Origin: Actinomycetota bacterium
GTDB taxonomy: Bacteria > Actinomycetota > Acidimicrobiia > IMCC26256 > PALSA-610
Assembly (NCBI GenBank): GCA_005779345.1
Contig: SXJQ01000266.1
Coordinates: forward strand, 1-14,065
Direction of reading: 5' to 3'
Length of the DNA: 14,065 bases
The translations under genes were made by a program, and so were the position numbers. Shown here piece after piece: positions 1 through 6,603 of the stretch (positions are counted from its first letter, which is position 1; every line of letters starts with the position of its first letter). The notes beneath the pieces were generated by a model that saw only the letters and a program-made list of their open reading frames with translations, searched no databases and was not told the DNA's origin.

Positions 1-2
1 CC

Positions 3-416
3 TCAGCTGGGGAGGGCGAGGCGGAACTGGGGAAGCACCAGACCTTCGTCGACCGCGACGCACTCGATCGTGACCCGCGCGCCGATTTCGATTCCGTCGG
101 GCGGGGCGTCGACGACATTGCTCACCATGAACACGCCTTCGTCGAGACGCACCACGACCGCCGCATAGGGAACGCGCGCCGCGAACGCCGCCAACACCGG
201 CGGATGACAGATCGTGAACGACCACACCTCGCCGCCGCCCGACGCCGGAACCCATTCGTCGGCACCACTCCGGCACTCCGGGCACACCGGCCGCGGTGGG
301 TGCCGGTAGGCACCGCACGCGCGGCAGCGTTGCAGCCGGACCTCGCCTGCGGCGACCGCGGACCAGAACCGTTCGGCCGCGCCGACGGCGGCGGGCCGGG
401 GCCGGGGCGCGCTCAC
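3..416 (-). CDS. DUF35 Zn-ribbon/OB-fold protein (thiolase partner)
   Basis: A complete 137-residue protein. The N-terminal part has two Cys pairs, C31-x2-C34 and C45-x2-C48, which make the rubredoxin-like zinc ribbon of DUF35 proteins. The rest (about 60-137) fits the OB-fold half, with the family-like stretch VWSFTICHPP and then PYAAVVVRLDEG. DUF35 proteins bind beside a thiolase-like subunit and are thought to help place acyl-CoA substrates; in actinobacterial steroid side-chain breakdown they pair with Ltp2-type aldolases. The GTG start overlaps the TGA of the upstream thiolase gene by 4 bp (GTGA), and a GAGGTGA Shine-Dalgarno-like sequence lies just before it, so translation is probably coupled. 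The family assignment is firm. The substrate is unknown, because no other steroid or fatty-acid catabolism gene is in the window. Confidence 0.9.
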   Translation of the reverse strand: MSAPRPRPAAVGAAERFWSAVAAGEVRLQRCRACGAYRHPPRPVCPECRSGADEWVPASGGGEVWSFTICHPPVLAAFAARVPYAAVVVRLDEGVFMVSNVVDAPPDGIEIGARVTIECVAVDEGLVLPQFRLALPS

Positions 417-1648
417 CCGTCACCTCGACGCAACAGGATCGCCCCCGACGGATCGGTGATCGATCCGCACACGAACGCGTGCCGAGCACCGTCGACCTGA
501 TTCACCGCGCTGGAGCGGAGTTGGCGCACCGCCTCGGGAACGTGGTTCAGGCCGTGCACGAACGCCTCGCCGTTGCTGCCGCCGTGCGTGTTGACCGGCA
601 AGGCGCCGTCGGGCCAGCGCGTCGCGCCCGACTCGACGAAGGCGCCGCCCGCGCCGAGATCGCAGAACCCGTATTGCTCGAGCGAGATCGGCACGGCCAT
701 CGTGAAGTGGTCGAAGATCATCGCGGTGTCGACGTCGGACGGCGTGATCCCCGCGACCCCGAACAAGTGCGGTGCCATCGCGAGCGCACCCGCGACGCGC
801 TCGCCGTAGAACGCCGTCGTGGCGAAGAACTGTGCGAGGTCGACGTGGATGGGGCCGTCGCACTGCCCGTGCGCGAGCACCTCCACGAGCGGCTGGCGCA
901 GGTCGCGCGCCCGATCCCGGGTCGTGACCAGCACCGCGACTGCGCCGTCGTGCTCCAACGAACAATCGAACAGGCGGATCGGTTCGGCGATCGGACGCGA
1001 CGCCGCCCAGTCGTCGAGCGTGATCGGCGTCCGCAGGATCGCCGCGGGATTGCGGCTCGCGTGGAATCGTTGCGCGACCGCCTGCATGCCGAACTGCTCG
1101 GCGCGCGTTCCGAACACGTGCATGTGCCGGCGTGCGAGCAGCGCCATCTCCTGCGCCGGCGCGGCGACCCCGAACGGGTGGTGCCACTGTTGGTGCCCTG
1201 CGAGTTCTTCGCCGGCCTTGGCCCACGGCCGCCCGCCCTGGTTGGGATCCGCGCCGTACGCCGCGGCCTTCGATCGGTTGCGTGCACGGAACGCCACGAC
1301 CGCCGTGGCTGCGCCCGACGCGACCGCGAGCGCGGCGAGCCCCACGACGCTCGCCGCGCCGCCCCCGCCCGACGGCGTGCGTGCCATGAACCGCAACCGA
1401 TCGAACCCGAGCGTCTGTGCGAGGTCGACCTCGTCGACCTGTTCGACGTGGAAGCTCGTGACGCCGTCGATCGCTCCGGGATCGAGTCCGGCGTCGGTGC
1501 ACGCCGCCAGCACGGCCTCGCAGGCCAGGTCGAGTTCGGTCCGGCCCTGATCCTTGGCGAACGACGTCTGGCCGATGCCGGCGATCGCAGCGTGGCGGTC
1601 GAGGCGCACCACGCCGTCGCGCGCCTCCGGGGCGAGCGCCGGGCTCAC
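413..1648 (-). CDS. Thiolase-superfamily protein, Cys-less, Ltp2/SCP-x type
   Basis: A 411-residue protein with thiolase-fold features: the N-terminal strand AAIAGIGQTSF (20-30), the Gly-rich stretch SGGGGAAS (93-100), the motif LEQYGFCDLGAGG (323-335), and a C-terminal NTHGGSNGEAFVHG (353-366). In classical thiolases an acylated Cys sits in the Gly-rich stretch; by my alignment to the Zoogloea enzyme that position is Gly here. This matches lipid-transfer-protein-like thiolases such as Ltp2, which act as aldolases on steroid side-chain CoA thioesters and need a DUF35 partner. The DUF35 gene follows with a 4-bp overlap, supporting a complex. The GTG at 1648 is the most upstream possible start, since an in-frame TGA lies three codons before it; no strong ribosome-binding site is visible. 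The gene starts 28 bp after dnaB, so it may be read through from it. A retro-aldol role is inference. Confidence 0.85.
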   Translation of the reverse strand: MSPALAPEARDGVVRLDRHAAIAGIGQTSFAKDQGRTELDLACEAVLAACTDAGLDPGAIDGVTSFHVEQVDEVDLAQTLGFDRLRFMARTPSGGGGAASVVGLAALAVASGAATAVVAFRARNRSKAAAYGADPNQGGRPWAKAGEELAGHQQWHHPFGVAAPAQEMALLARRHMHVFGTRAEQFGMQAVAQRFHASRNPAAILRTPITLDDWAASRPIAEPIRLFDCSLEHDGAVAVLVTTRDRARDLRQPLVEVLAHGQCDGPIHVDLAQFFATTAFYGERVAGALAMAPHLFGVAGITPSDVDTAMIFDHFTMAVPISLEQYGFCDLGAGGAFVESGATRWPDGALPVNTHGGSNGEAFVHGLNHVPEAVRQLRSSAVNQVDGARHAFVCGSITDPSGAILLRRGDG

Positions 1649-1676
1649 GCCGCTTCACTGCTGCGCGGCACCGCGT

Positions 1677-4316
1677 TCACTCCCGCGCCATGTTGGCGAA
1701 CTTCGTGTAGCGATCGAGGAACGCCAGTCGCGCGACGCCGGTCGGGCCCGAACGATGCTTGGCAACGATCACCTCGGCCGTGCCGCGATGCTCCGACTCC
1801 GGGTTGTAGTACTCGTCGCGATAGATGAACAGCACGACGTCCGCGTCCTGCTCGATGCTGTTGTGCGCGACGACCCCGTTCGCCAGGAAGTTGTGCGTAC
1901 CGAGCACCGTCGCGTCGAAGACCGGCTGTTGGCCGCTCGGCCGTACCTCGACGAGTTCGTCCCAGAAGACATCCGAATCCGCCAGGTCGCCGAGCAAGGT
2001 GTCGGGGAGCGCTCGGGCCAGTCGCTGCATCCGGTCCCGTCCGATCGAGTTCTTGTAGAGACTCGAGCCGCAGTACTGCATGTCGAGGCGCCGGGCGAGT
2101 TCGCGCGCGCTGACTCCGAGCTCGGGCATGACCTTGAATCGGACGTGTTCCCATATCGCAGCCGGGATCGTGTCGACGTTCGGATTGGGTCGCACCGACT
2201 CGAGGTACTCGACCAGTTCCTCGGCGATGTCGCCCCGACTGCCGTGGGACCCTATTTCGCTCAGGAATCGAACCTGATCGTCGCGACCTGTGATGTCGAC
2301 CGTGTACCCCGGTCGTCCGCGTTTGGAGTCGACGACTCGGATTCGCGCGCGCAAGTCGAGGCGCAGCAGTATCGACTGGAGGTCCGTGGCGAGTTGCGAA
2401 CTCGTCGTCGAGTAGTAGATGCGAACGCTGCCCGACTGCGACTGCGTGATGCTGCCGTCGGTCGCCCAGAGGTGGCGCACGAAGAGGCGCAACTGTCGTT
2501 CATCGCACCCGAAGACCCCGCGCGGAATGCGCTTCTCCCATGCCCGGAGATCGAACGCTCCGTGTGTGTCGAGCCAGGCGGCGATTGGATTGCGTCGACC
2601 GGTCGTCAACCGCTCCGTCGCCGACAGGTAGACCTGGAACCAAGTGCGCTCGGATCGGACACGAGGACGCACGGCGAAGCGTCGGCGAGCGGCATCGACA
2701 ACGGCCTCGGCGTTTCGCAGGTCGATCGTCGTGTATTGCAGCGCGTGCCGAGCCAGTGTGCAGCCGTCGCCGATCAGGTGCGCGAGCAGGACCAGTTCGT
2801 CGTCGTCCAGTGCGGAGCTCAGCGAGGTCTCGGGCAGACGCCGCGCCGCCGCCAGACGATCGCCGCGCACCAGCGCCTCGACCGGCCGCCAGCCCTGCAC
2901 GGTCAGGAATGGGTGATTGGCGCTCGCCTCGACGCGGCGACCCGACGCGAATCGCAGCTCGAAGGTCTCCTTCGTCCCGCTCGGGAACGCATGCGTCATC
3001 ACGCCCGGGACCAACCGGAAGTGCTCGTCGAGCGTCCACACCGGTACGTCGGTCTCACCCGAGGCAACCAACTCGCCGAGTGTGACCTCGGTGTTGTCGT
3101 CCGAGCGCACAACGCGCGTGGACGCGACCAGGCAACCGCTTTCGCGAAGGTCGGCGAGCATCGGTCGTTTGTCGGTGCGGTACTCGACCTGGCGGTTGAG
3201 CTGGCTCAGGCAGACGACGGGGACATCGAGTTCGCGAGCGAGGATCTTGAGCCCGCGGGACAGCTCGGACACCTCGACCTGGCGGCTCTCGACCTTCTTG
3301 CTCGACCCCATCAGCTGGAGGTAGTCGACGACGATCAGCCCGAGGTCGCCGTAGCGCGCCTTGGTGCGTCGGGCCTTCGCGCGCATCTCCATCACTGTGC
3401 AGTGCGGGTTGTCGTCGATGAAGAACGGCGCTTCGGCGAGCCGCCCCACCGCCTGGTTGAGCTTGGGCCATTCGGCCTCGGCGATGCGCCCGGTCTGGAG
3501 TGCACGCGAGTCGATCCGCGCCTCCGACGCGAGCAGCCGCTTGGTGAGCTCGAGGTGGCCCATCTCCATCGAGAAGAACATGACGGGCTTGCGTGCCTCG
3601 AGCGCGACGTGGAGCGCGGCGCCGAGCGCCATGCTCGTCTTGCCCTGCCCGGGGCGGGCGGCGAGGACGATCAGGTTCGACGGCTGCAGACCGAGCAGGA
3701 TCTCGTCGAGGTCTCGGAACCCGGTCGGCACGCCCGTGAGGTGGGAGTCGCGGTCGTAGAGCTGCTCGAGTTGATCCATCGTCGCTTCGAGCGACGGGTA
3801 GAGCTGGGTGAGCGAGTCGCTGACCTTGTGTTCGGCGACCTCGAAGACCATCGCCTCGGCGCGGTCGAGGGTCACCGTCACTTCCTCGTCGCCGTTGTAG
3901 CCCATCTCCGCGATGTCGCCGGCGACCGCGATCAGGCGCCGCAACAGCGACAGTTCGCTGACGATCTGGGCGTAGTACGCCGCGTTGGCCGAGGCCGGCG
4001 TCGCGGTCTGGATCCGCAGCAGCGCCGACCGACCCCCGATCGCGTCGAGCAGTTGGCGGCGGCGCAACTCCTCGGCGACCGTGATCGGATCGACGGGTTC
4101 GCCGCGGGCGTGCAGATCGAAACCCGCTTCGAAGATGTGGCCGTGTGCAGGCTTGTAGAAGTCGTGCGGCTCGACGTGCGCCTCGACCGCAGCCATGATC
4201 GCATCGCGCGAGAGCATCATCGCCCCGAGCAACGATTCCTCGGCTTCGACGTTGTGCGGCGGAATCCGGCCTCCCGGAGGGGCCGCTCGTCGTGCCTCGT
4301 CGAAGAATTGGACCAC
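1677..4316 (-). CDS. dnaB: Replicative DNA helicase DnaB with intein
   Basis: An 879-residue precursor. The helicase is residues 1-394 plus 820-879 (454 in total, normal for DnaB), and residues 395-819 are an intein. DnaB is the hexameric ATP-driven helicase that opens the fork and recruits primase. Visible features are the N-terminal IPPHNVEAEESLLGAMML (18-35), Walker A ARPGQGKTS (220-228), Walker B LIVVDYLQL (327-335), the SQLNRQVEYR sensor segment (371-380), and the H4 region DLRESG, which joins SIEQDADVVLF once the intein is removed. The start is GTG at 4316 behind a GGGGGG ribosome-binding stretch; it leaves about 17 residues before the conserved N-terminus. The gene follows rpsF-ssb-rpsR-rplI after a 279-bp gap, the order common in bacteria. 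Activity should depend on protein splicing, because the intein breaks a conserved core motif. Confidence 0.97.
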   Translation of the reverse strand: MVQFFDEARRAAPPGGRIPPHNVEAEESLLGAMMLSRDAIMAAVEAHVEPHDFYKPAHGHIFEAGFDLHARGEPVDPITVAEELRRRQLLDAIGGRSALLRIQTATPASANAAYYAQIVSELSLLRRLIAVAGDIAEMGYNGDEEVTVTLDRAEAMVFEVAEHKVSDSLTQLYPSLEATMDQLEQLYDRDSHLTGVPTGFRDLDEILLGLQPSNLIVLAARPGQGKTSMALGAALHVALEARKPVMFFSMEMGHLELTKRLLASEARIDSRALQTGRIAEAEWPKLNQAVGRLAEAPFFIDDNPHCTVMEMRAKARRTKARYGDLGLIVVDYLQLMGSSKKVESRQVEVSELSRGLKILARELDVPVVCLSQLNRQVEYRTDKRPMLADLRESGCLVASTRVVRSDDNTEVTLGELVASGETDVPVWTLDEHFRLVPGVMTHAFPSGTKETFELRFASGRRVEASANHPFLTVQGWRPVEALVRGDRLAAARRLPETSLSSALDDDELVLLAHLIGDGCTLARHALQYTTIDLRNAEAVVDAARRRFAVRPRVRSERTWFQVYLSATERLTTGRRNPIAAWLDTHGAFDLRAWEKRIPRGVFGCDERQLRLFVRHLWATDGSITQSQSGSVRIYYSTTSSQLATDLQSILLRLDLRARIRVVDSKRGRPGYTVDITGRDDQVRFLSEIGSHGSRGDIAEELVEYLESVRPNPNVDTIPAAIWEHVRFKVMPELGVSARELARRLDMQYCGSSLYKNSIGRDRMQRLARALPDTLLGDLADSDVFWDELVEVRPSGQQPVFDATVLGTHNFLANGVVAHNSIEQDADVVLFIYRDEYYNPESEHRGTAEVIVAKHRSGPTGVARLAFLDRYTKFANMARE
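1860..3134 (-). mobile_element. Intein in DnaB (H4 site) with LAGLIDADG homing endonuclease
   Basis: The intein is 425 residues, DnaB positions 395-819, between extein residues ESG and SIEQ. This is the insertion point also used by the Synechocystis DnaB intein. Splicing residues are all present: Cys395 as residue 1, block B ASANHPFLT with His468, block F FDATVLGTHNFLANG (Asp801, His808), and the C-terminal His818-Asn819 followed by Ser+1. Two LAGLIDADG motifs are seen, LAHLIGDGC (about 512-519, Asp517) and VRHLWATDG (about 613-621, Asp620), each keeping its acidic residue, so the nuclease looks intact. An extra segment (about 700-790) resembles a helix-turn-helix DNA-binding domain found in some large inteins. 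Only the block B Thr is replaced, by Ser465. GC content looks somewhat lower than in the exteins by eye. Splicing and nuclease activity are inferred from motifs. Confidence 0.95.
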
Positions 4317-4595
4317 TAGTTGCCCCCCACACCGGAACGGGAACGCATCGAATCACGCCCGGCCTGTGAGTCGATAGTGGTGAAACTCCGGTTTCTTCGG
4401 TGCATGACCTGTGGATTCCGTGTGGAGAACTCGACCGTCATCCACACACTCTGCCCACCCCGCGCGACGGTCACGCGCCGTGATCGTGTCGCCTGCCCGA
4501 GCCGTGACCCCGGGGTCGCGCCCGCGCGCAGCGCGCGAGTCGGGCGGCCCGGGGCCGCCCGAATCGACTTGTTCACAAGCTGTGGATCGAAGGCG
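4317..4595. promoter_or_regulatory. rplI-dnaB intergenic region with DnaA-box-like 9-mers
   Basis: This 279-bp gap holds no convincing gene. Next to dnaB it has an inverted repeat GAAAC-TCCG-GTTTC (4382-4395). Five 9-mers share a CCACA or TCACA end like DnaA boxes: 4438-4446 TCATCCACA and 4569-4577 TTGTTCACA on the plus strand, and 4410-4418 GAATCCACA, 4421-4429 TTCTCCACA and 4581-4589 CGATCCACA on the minus strand. Three of them are one mismatch from TTATCCACA or the Streptomyces consensus TTGTCCACA; the other two have more. The dnaB promoter must lie here unless transcription reads through from rplI, but no clear -35/-10 pair was found. DnaA binding is a guess from sequence. Confidence 0.4.
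4506..4562 (-). terminator. Palindrome cluster after rplI, possible terminator
   Basis: Three GC-rich dyads follow each other downstream of rplI: the 12-bp palindrome GACCCCGGGGTC (4506-4517), CGCGCGC-A-GCGCGCG (4523-4537), and a perfect 10-bp stem TCGGGCGGCC with a 3-nt loop (4540-4562). None is followed by a T-tract on the minus strand, so this is not a classical intrinsic terminator. U-less hairpins have been proposed to act as terminators in actinobacteria. The position at the operon end fits, but the function is inferred. Confidence 0.4.
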
Positions 4596-5042
4596 TCACC
4601 GAGCGACGACGACGACCTTCACCGCGGGGGTCACACCGGAATGCAGGCGGACCACGACCTCGTACTCGCCGAGCTCCTTGATCGGCTCGGCGAGCTCGAC
4701 CGTCCGCTTGTCGACCTCGATCGCGAGCTGAGCGCCGATGGCTTCGGCGACCTCGGCGTTGGTGACCGATCCGAACAGCTTGCCGGCCTCGCCGGCGCGC
4801 GCCTCGACCTCGACGGTGAGCCCGGCGAAGCGGGCCGCGAGCTCTTGGGCACCTTCGCGCAGCCGCCGGTCGCGAGCGTCGCGGTTGCGGCGCATCGCTT
4901 CGGCCTGCTTGACCACACCTCTGTTCGCGGTGATGGCGAGGCCGCGCGGCACGAGGTAGTTGCGGGCGTAGCCGTCGGCGACCTCCACGAGGTCGCCTTT
5001 GGCTCCGAGGTTCTCGACGTCGTCACGCAGCACGATCTTCAC
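4596..5042 (-). CDS. rplI: 50S ribosomal protein bL9
   Basis: A complete 148-residue bL9, the normal length. The N-terminal domain reads MKIVLRDDVENLGAKGDLVEVADGYARNYL in two parts: the start (1-15) and the conserved rRNA-binding loop DGYARNYLVPRGLA (23-36). A long charged helix (about 45-75) links to the C-terminal domain, which includes GKLFGSVTNAEVAEAI (87-102). L9 binds 23S rRNA near the L1 stalk and helps maintain the reading frame. The start is GTG, overlapping the rpsR stop by 4 bp (GTGA). A GGGAGGTGA Shine-Dalgarno sequence 6 nt before it lies inside the last codons of rpsR, so the two genes are probably translationally coupled. It is the last gene of the rpsF operon. Confidence 0.97.
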   Translation of the reverse strand: MKIVLRDDVENLGAKGDLVEVADGYARNYLVPRGLAITANRGVVKQAEAMRRNRDARDRRLREGAQELAARFAGLTVEVEARAGEAGKLFGSVTNAEVAEAIGAQLAIEVDKRTVELAEPIKELGEYEVVVRLHSGVTPAVKVVVVAR

Positions 5043-5524
5043 GACTCGTCACCTCCCTCGGGGCCCTCGGCACCGACCGCCGCCAAGGCTTCGCCGCCGT
5101 CACCTTCGCTCGTCACGAGCTCGGCCGCGTCGGTGGCATCGATCTCGCGCTCGGACCCGCTCGACTCGCGGTCCGACGGCGGAATCGGCATCTGGTTGTC
5201 GATCCGCAACTCACCACGATCCCCGCGATCGCCACGGTCGCCACGCTTGCCCTTCGAGCGTTGCGTGACCTGTCGAACGCTGTAGGGCAGCAACGCCATC
5301 TCGCGGGCGACCTTGATCGCGCGGGCAACCGCGGCCTGCTGCTGCTGGTCATTGCCGGTGACGCGCCGAGCCCGGATCTTGGCCCGCTCGGACATGAACC
5401 GCCGCAGCAGGTTGATGTCCTTGTAATCGATGTAGTCGACCTTCTCGTTCACGAGGATCGAGGTCTTCTTCTTGGGCACGCGTCGCTTGTCGGCGGGCGC
5501 GGGCTTGCGTCGTTCTCTCGCCAT
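5039..5524 (-). CDS. rpsR: 30S ribosomal protein bS18 with long acidic C-terminal tail
   Basis: The protein is 161 residues, about twice the usual 75-90. The S18 core is residues 1-88, with the Lys/Arg-rich N-terminus, VDYIDYKDINLLRRFMSE (29-46), the RRVTG motif (53-57), and IKVAREMALLPYS (70-82). S18 binds S6 and 16S rRNA on the 30S platform. The core lacks the Cys zinc ligands of C+ S18 paralogues, so it is the C- form. Residues 89-161 are additional: three RGD-like repeats (95-104), then a Ser/Glu/Asp/Gly-rich acidic, probably disordered tail. The ATG start has a GAGGGAAG ribosome-binding site. The gene begins 11 bp after ssb, and the rplI start overlaps its stop. The tail is in frame with no stop at the usual end, so it is likely real and not annotation error. 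Confidence 0.95.
   Translation of the reverse strand: MARERRKPAPADKRRVPKKKTSILVNEKVDYIDYKDINLLRRFMSERAKIRARRVTGNDQQQQAAVARAIKVAREMALLPYSVRQVTQRSKGKRGDRGDRGDRGELRIDNQMPIPPSDRESSGSEREIDATDAAELVTSEGDGGEALAAVGAEGPEGGDES
5213..5242 (-). repeat. Short in-frame repeat coding for Arg-Gly-Asp units in the S18 tail
   Basis: About three imperfect 9-bp units encode (G-D-R) repeats, residues 95-104 of the S18 product. They sit at the junction between the conserved core and the acidic extension. Replication slippage could have produced them. The copies differ by synonymous changes, so this is not a fresh expansion. Confidence 0.6.
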
Positions 5525-5535
5525 GTCTTCCCTCG

Positions 5536-6030
5536 CTAGAAAGGCTCTTCGCCCAAATCGTCGTAGCCGCCGGCGTTGCCCGCCGGAGCCGTTGCGCCAC
5601 CCTGGCCGCCGCCCTGGCCACCACCACGGGGCCCGCCACCACCGGGACCGTCGTCGGGACCGCGGCGTTCGGTGCGGTGCACGTCGGCGGTCGCGAACCG
5701 CAGGCTCGGTCCGACCTCGTCGGCGATGATCTCGATCTTGTAGCGCTTCTCGCCCTGGTCGGTCTCCCAGCTGCGCTGCTCGAGTCGACCGGTGACGAGC
5801 ACGCGGGAGCCCTTCTTGATCGAAGCGCCGACATTGTCGGCGAGCTCACGCCAACAGACGACGTCGAAGAAGCTGGTGCGCTCTTCCCACTCGTTGGTCT
5901 GCTGGTTGCGCCACGAGCGGTTGACCGCCAGGCCCAACGTGACCTGGGAAACGCCGCTCGGCGTATAGCGCATCTCCGGGTCGCGGGTCACGTTGCCCAC
6001 GACCGTGATGTTGTTGAGGTTGTTCGCCAT
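5536..6030 (-). CDS. ssb: Single-stranded DNA-binding protein
   Basis: A 164-residue SSB. The OB-fold (about 1-112) has the N-terminal MANNLNNITVVGNVTRDPE (1-19), FDVVCWRELADN (near 55-66) and GSRVLVTGRLEQRSWE, all typical. It is followed by a Gly/Pro-rich linker (about 125-150) and the acidic tip DDLGEEPF, which in this family recruits DNA repair and replication proteins. SSB coats single-stranded DNA at the fork, so sitting near dnaB makes sense. The ATG at 6030 is chosen because it matches the family N-terminus and has a GGGAG ribosome-binding site; the reading frame is open further upstream, but that part overlaps rpsF and lacks homology. It begins 14 bp after rpsF and ends 11 bp before rpsR. 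Confidence 0.97.
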   Translation of the reverse strand: MANNLNNITVVGNVTRDPEMRYTPSGVSQVTLGLAVNRSWRNQQTNEWEERTSFFDVVCWRELADNVGASIKKGSRVLVTGRLEQRSWETDQGEKRYKIEIIADEVGPSLRFATADVHRTERRGPDDGPGGGGPRGGGQGGGQGGATAPAGNAGGYDDLGEEPF

Positions 6031-6044
6031 ATGTCTTCTTCTCC

Positions 6045-6377
6045 CTAGGCTTCCGCCGAGGTGCTGGCCGCCTTCGGCGGTCCGTAGACCGACTCGGGAA
6101 TGCGCAACACCTTGTGGCGGATGACGTCGTCTGCGAGGGAGAGCACCCGGTGCAGCTCGGCCATGGCGACGGGCTCGGCCTTCGCCTGGAGGACGACGTA
6201 GATGCCCTCCCAGCGGTGGTCGAGTTCGTACGCGAAGCGGCGCTTGCCCCAGAAGTCGACGTGGCCGCGCTGGGCGCCCTTCGACTCGATCAACTGGAGC
6301 CACTTCTCGACGTTGGACCGGACTGTCTCCTCTTCCAGGTCCGCGTCGAGGATGACCATGACTTCATAGGCCCGCAT
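6045..6377 (-). CDS. rpsF: 30S ribosomal protein bS6
   Basis: A complete 110-residue bS6 with MRAYEVMVILDADLEEE (1-17), a central VDFWGKRRFAYELDHRWEGIYVV block (40-62, the S6 hallmark) and the helix DDVIRHKVLRI (83-93). S6 forms a dimer with S18, encoded two genes on, and binds 16S rRNA. The C-terminal tail is short and not unusual. The ATG has the best ribosome-binding site in the window, AAGGAGGAGG, placed 4 nt upstream. It is the first gene of rpsF-ssb-rpsR-rplI, and S6:S18 may repress its own operon through a leader hairpin, as in other bacteria. Confidence 0.98.
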   Translation of the reverse strand: MRAYEVMVILDADLEEETVRSNVEKWLQLIESKGAQRGHVDFWGKRRFAYELDHRWEGIYVVLQAKAEPVAMAELHRVLSLADDVIRHKVLRIPESVYGPPKAASTSAEA

Positions 6378-6603
6378 GGGCCTCCTCCTTCGGACCGCCG
6401 GGCCTCCCGGCGGGCCCCTGGGCCACGGGTCGAGACGACTCGCGGAGGTCGGGGCAGGTAGGTGGATGGGAATTGTGTCGCCGCGGTCGTGACCGGAGCG
6501 AGCGGTGCACGCTACCAGGACCCGCCCGGCAGCCTCACCTCGACGTTGGACCTATCGCTGCGAACCGTACACAGGGGCGACGACACTCGCGCCGTGGCCC
6601 CGC
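6378..6603 (-). promoter_or_regulatory. rpsF operon leader: hairpin, Shine-Dalgarno and promoter region
   Basis: This 226-bp gap must hold the operon promoter. Right before the AAGGAGGAGG site (6381-6390) a perfect 8-bp hairpin is seen: CCGCCGGG and CCCGGCGG with loop AGG on the mRNA (6395-6413). Many bacteria carry an S6:S18-binding RNA structure with CCG signals at this place, so this is a candidate autoregulatory element, though I cannot match its conserved bulge. The best -10-like hexamer is CACAAT (6472-6477, minus strand), which would give a leader of about 90 nt, but no good -35 was found. The rest of the gap shows no small gene or tRNA. Confidence 0.4.

Noticed and set aside
296..1828. 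Long plus-strand frame opposite the thiolase and DUF35 genes
   Set aside because: It is Arg/Ala/Asp-rich with no recognisable domain and lies antisense to genes with clear families; high GC leaves such frames open.
1554..4319. 921-codon plus-strand frame opposite dnaB
   Set aside because: Exact antisense of dnaB and its intein, with no domain seen; this is a GC-rich shadow.
4317..4595. A tRNA or small gene in the rplI-dnaB gap
   Set aside because: No cloverleaf or coding frame with start and ribosome-binding site was found.
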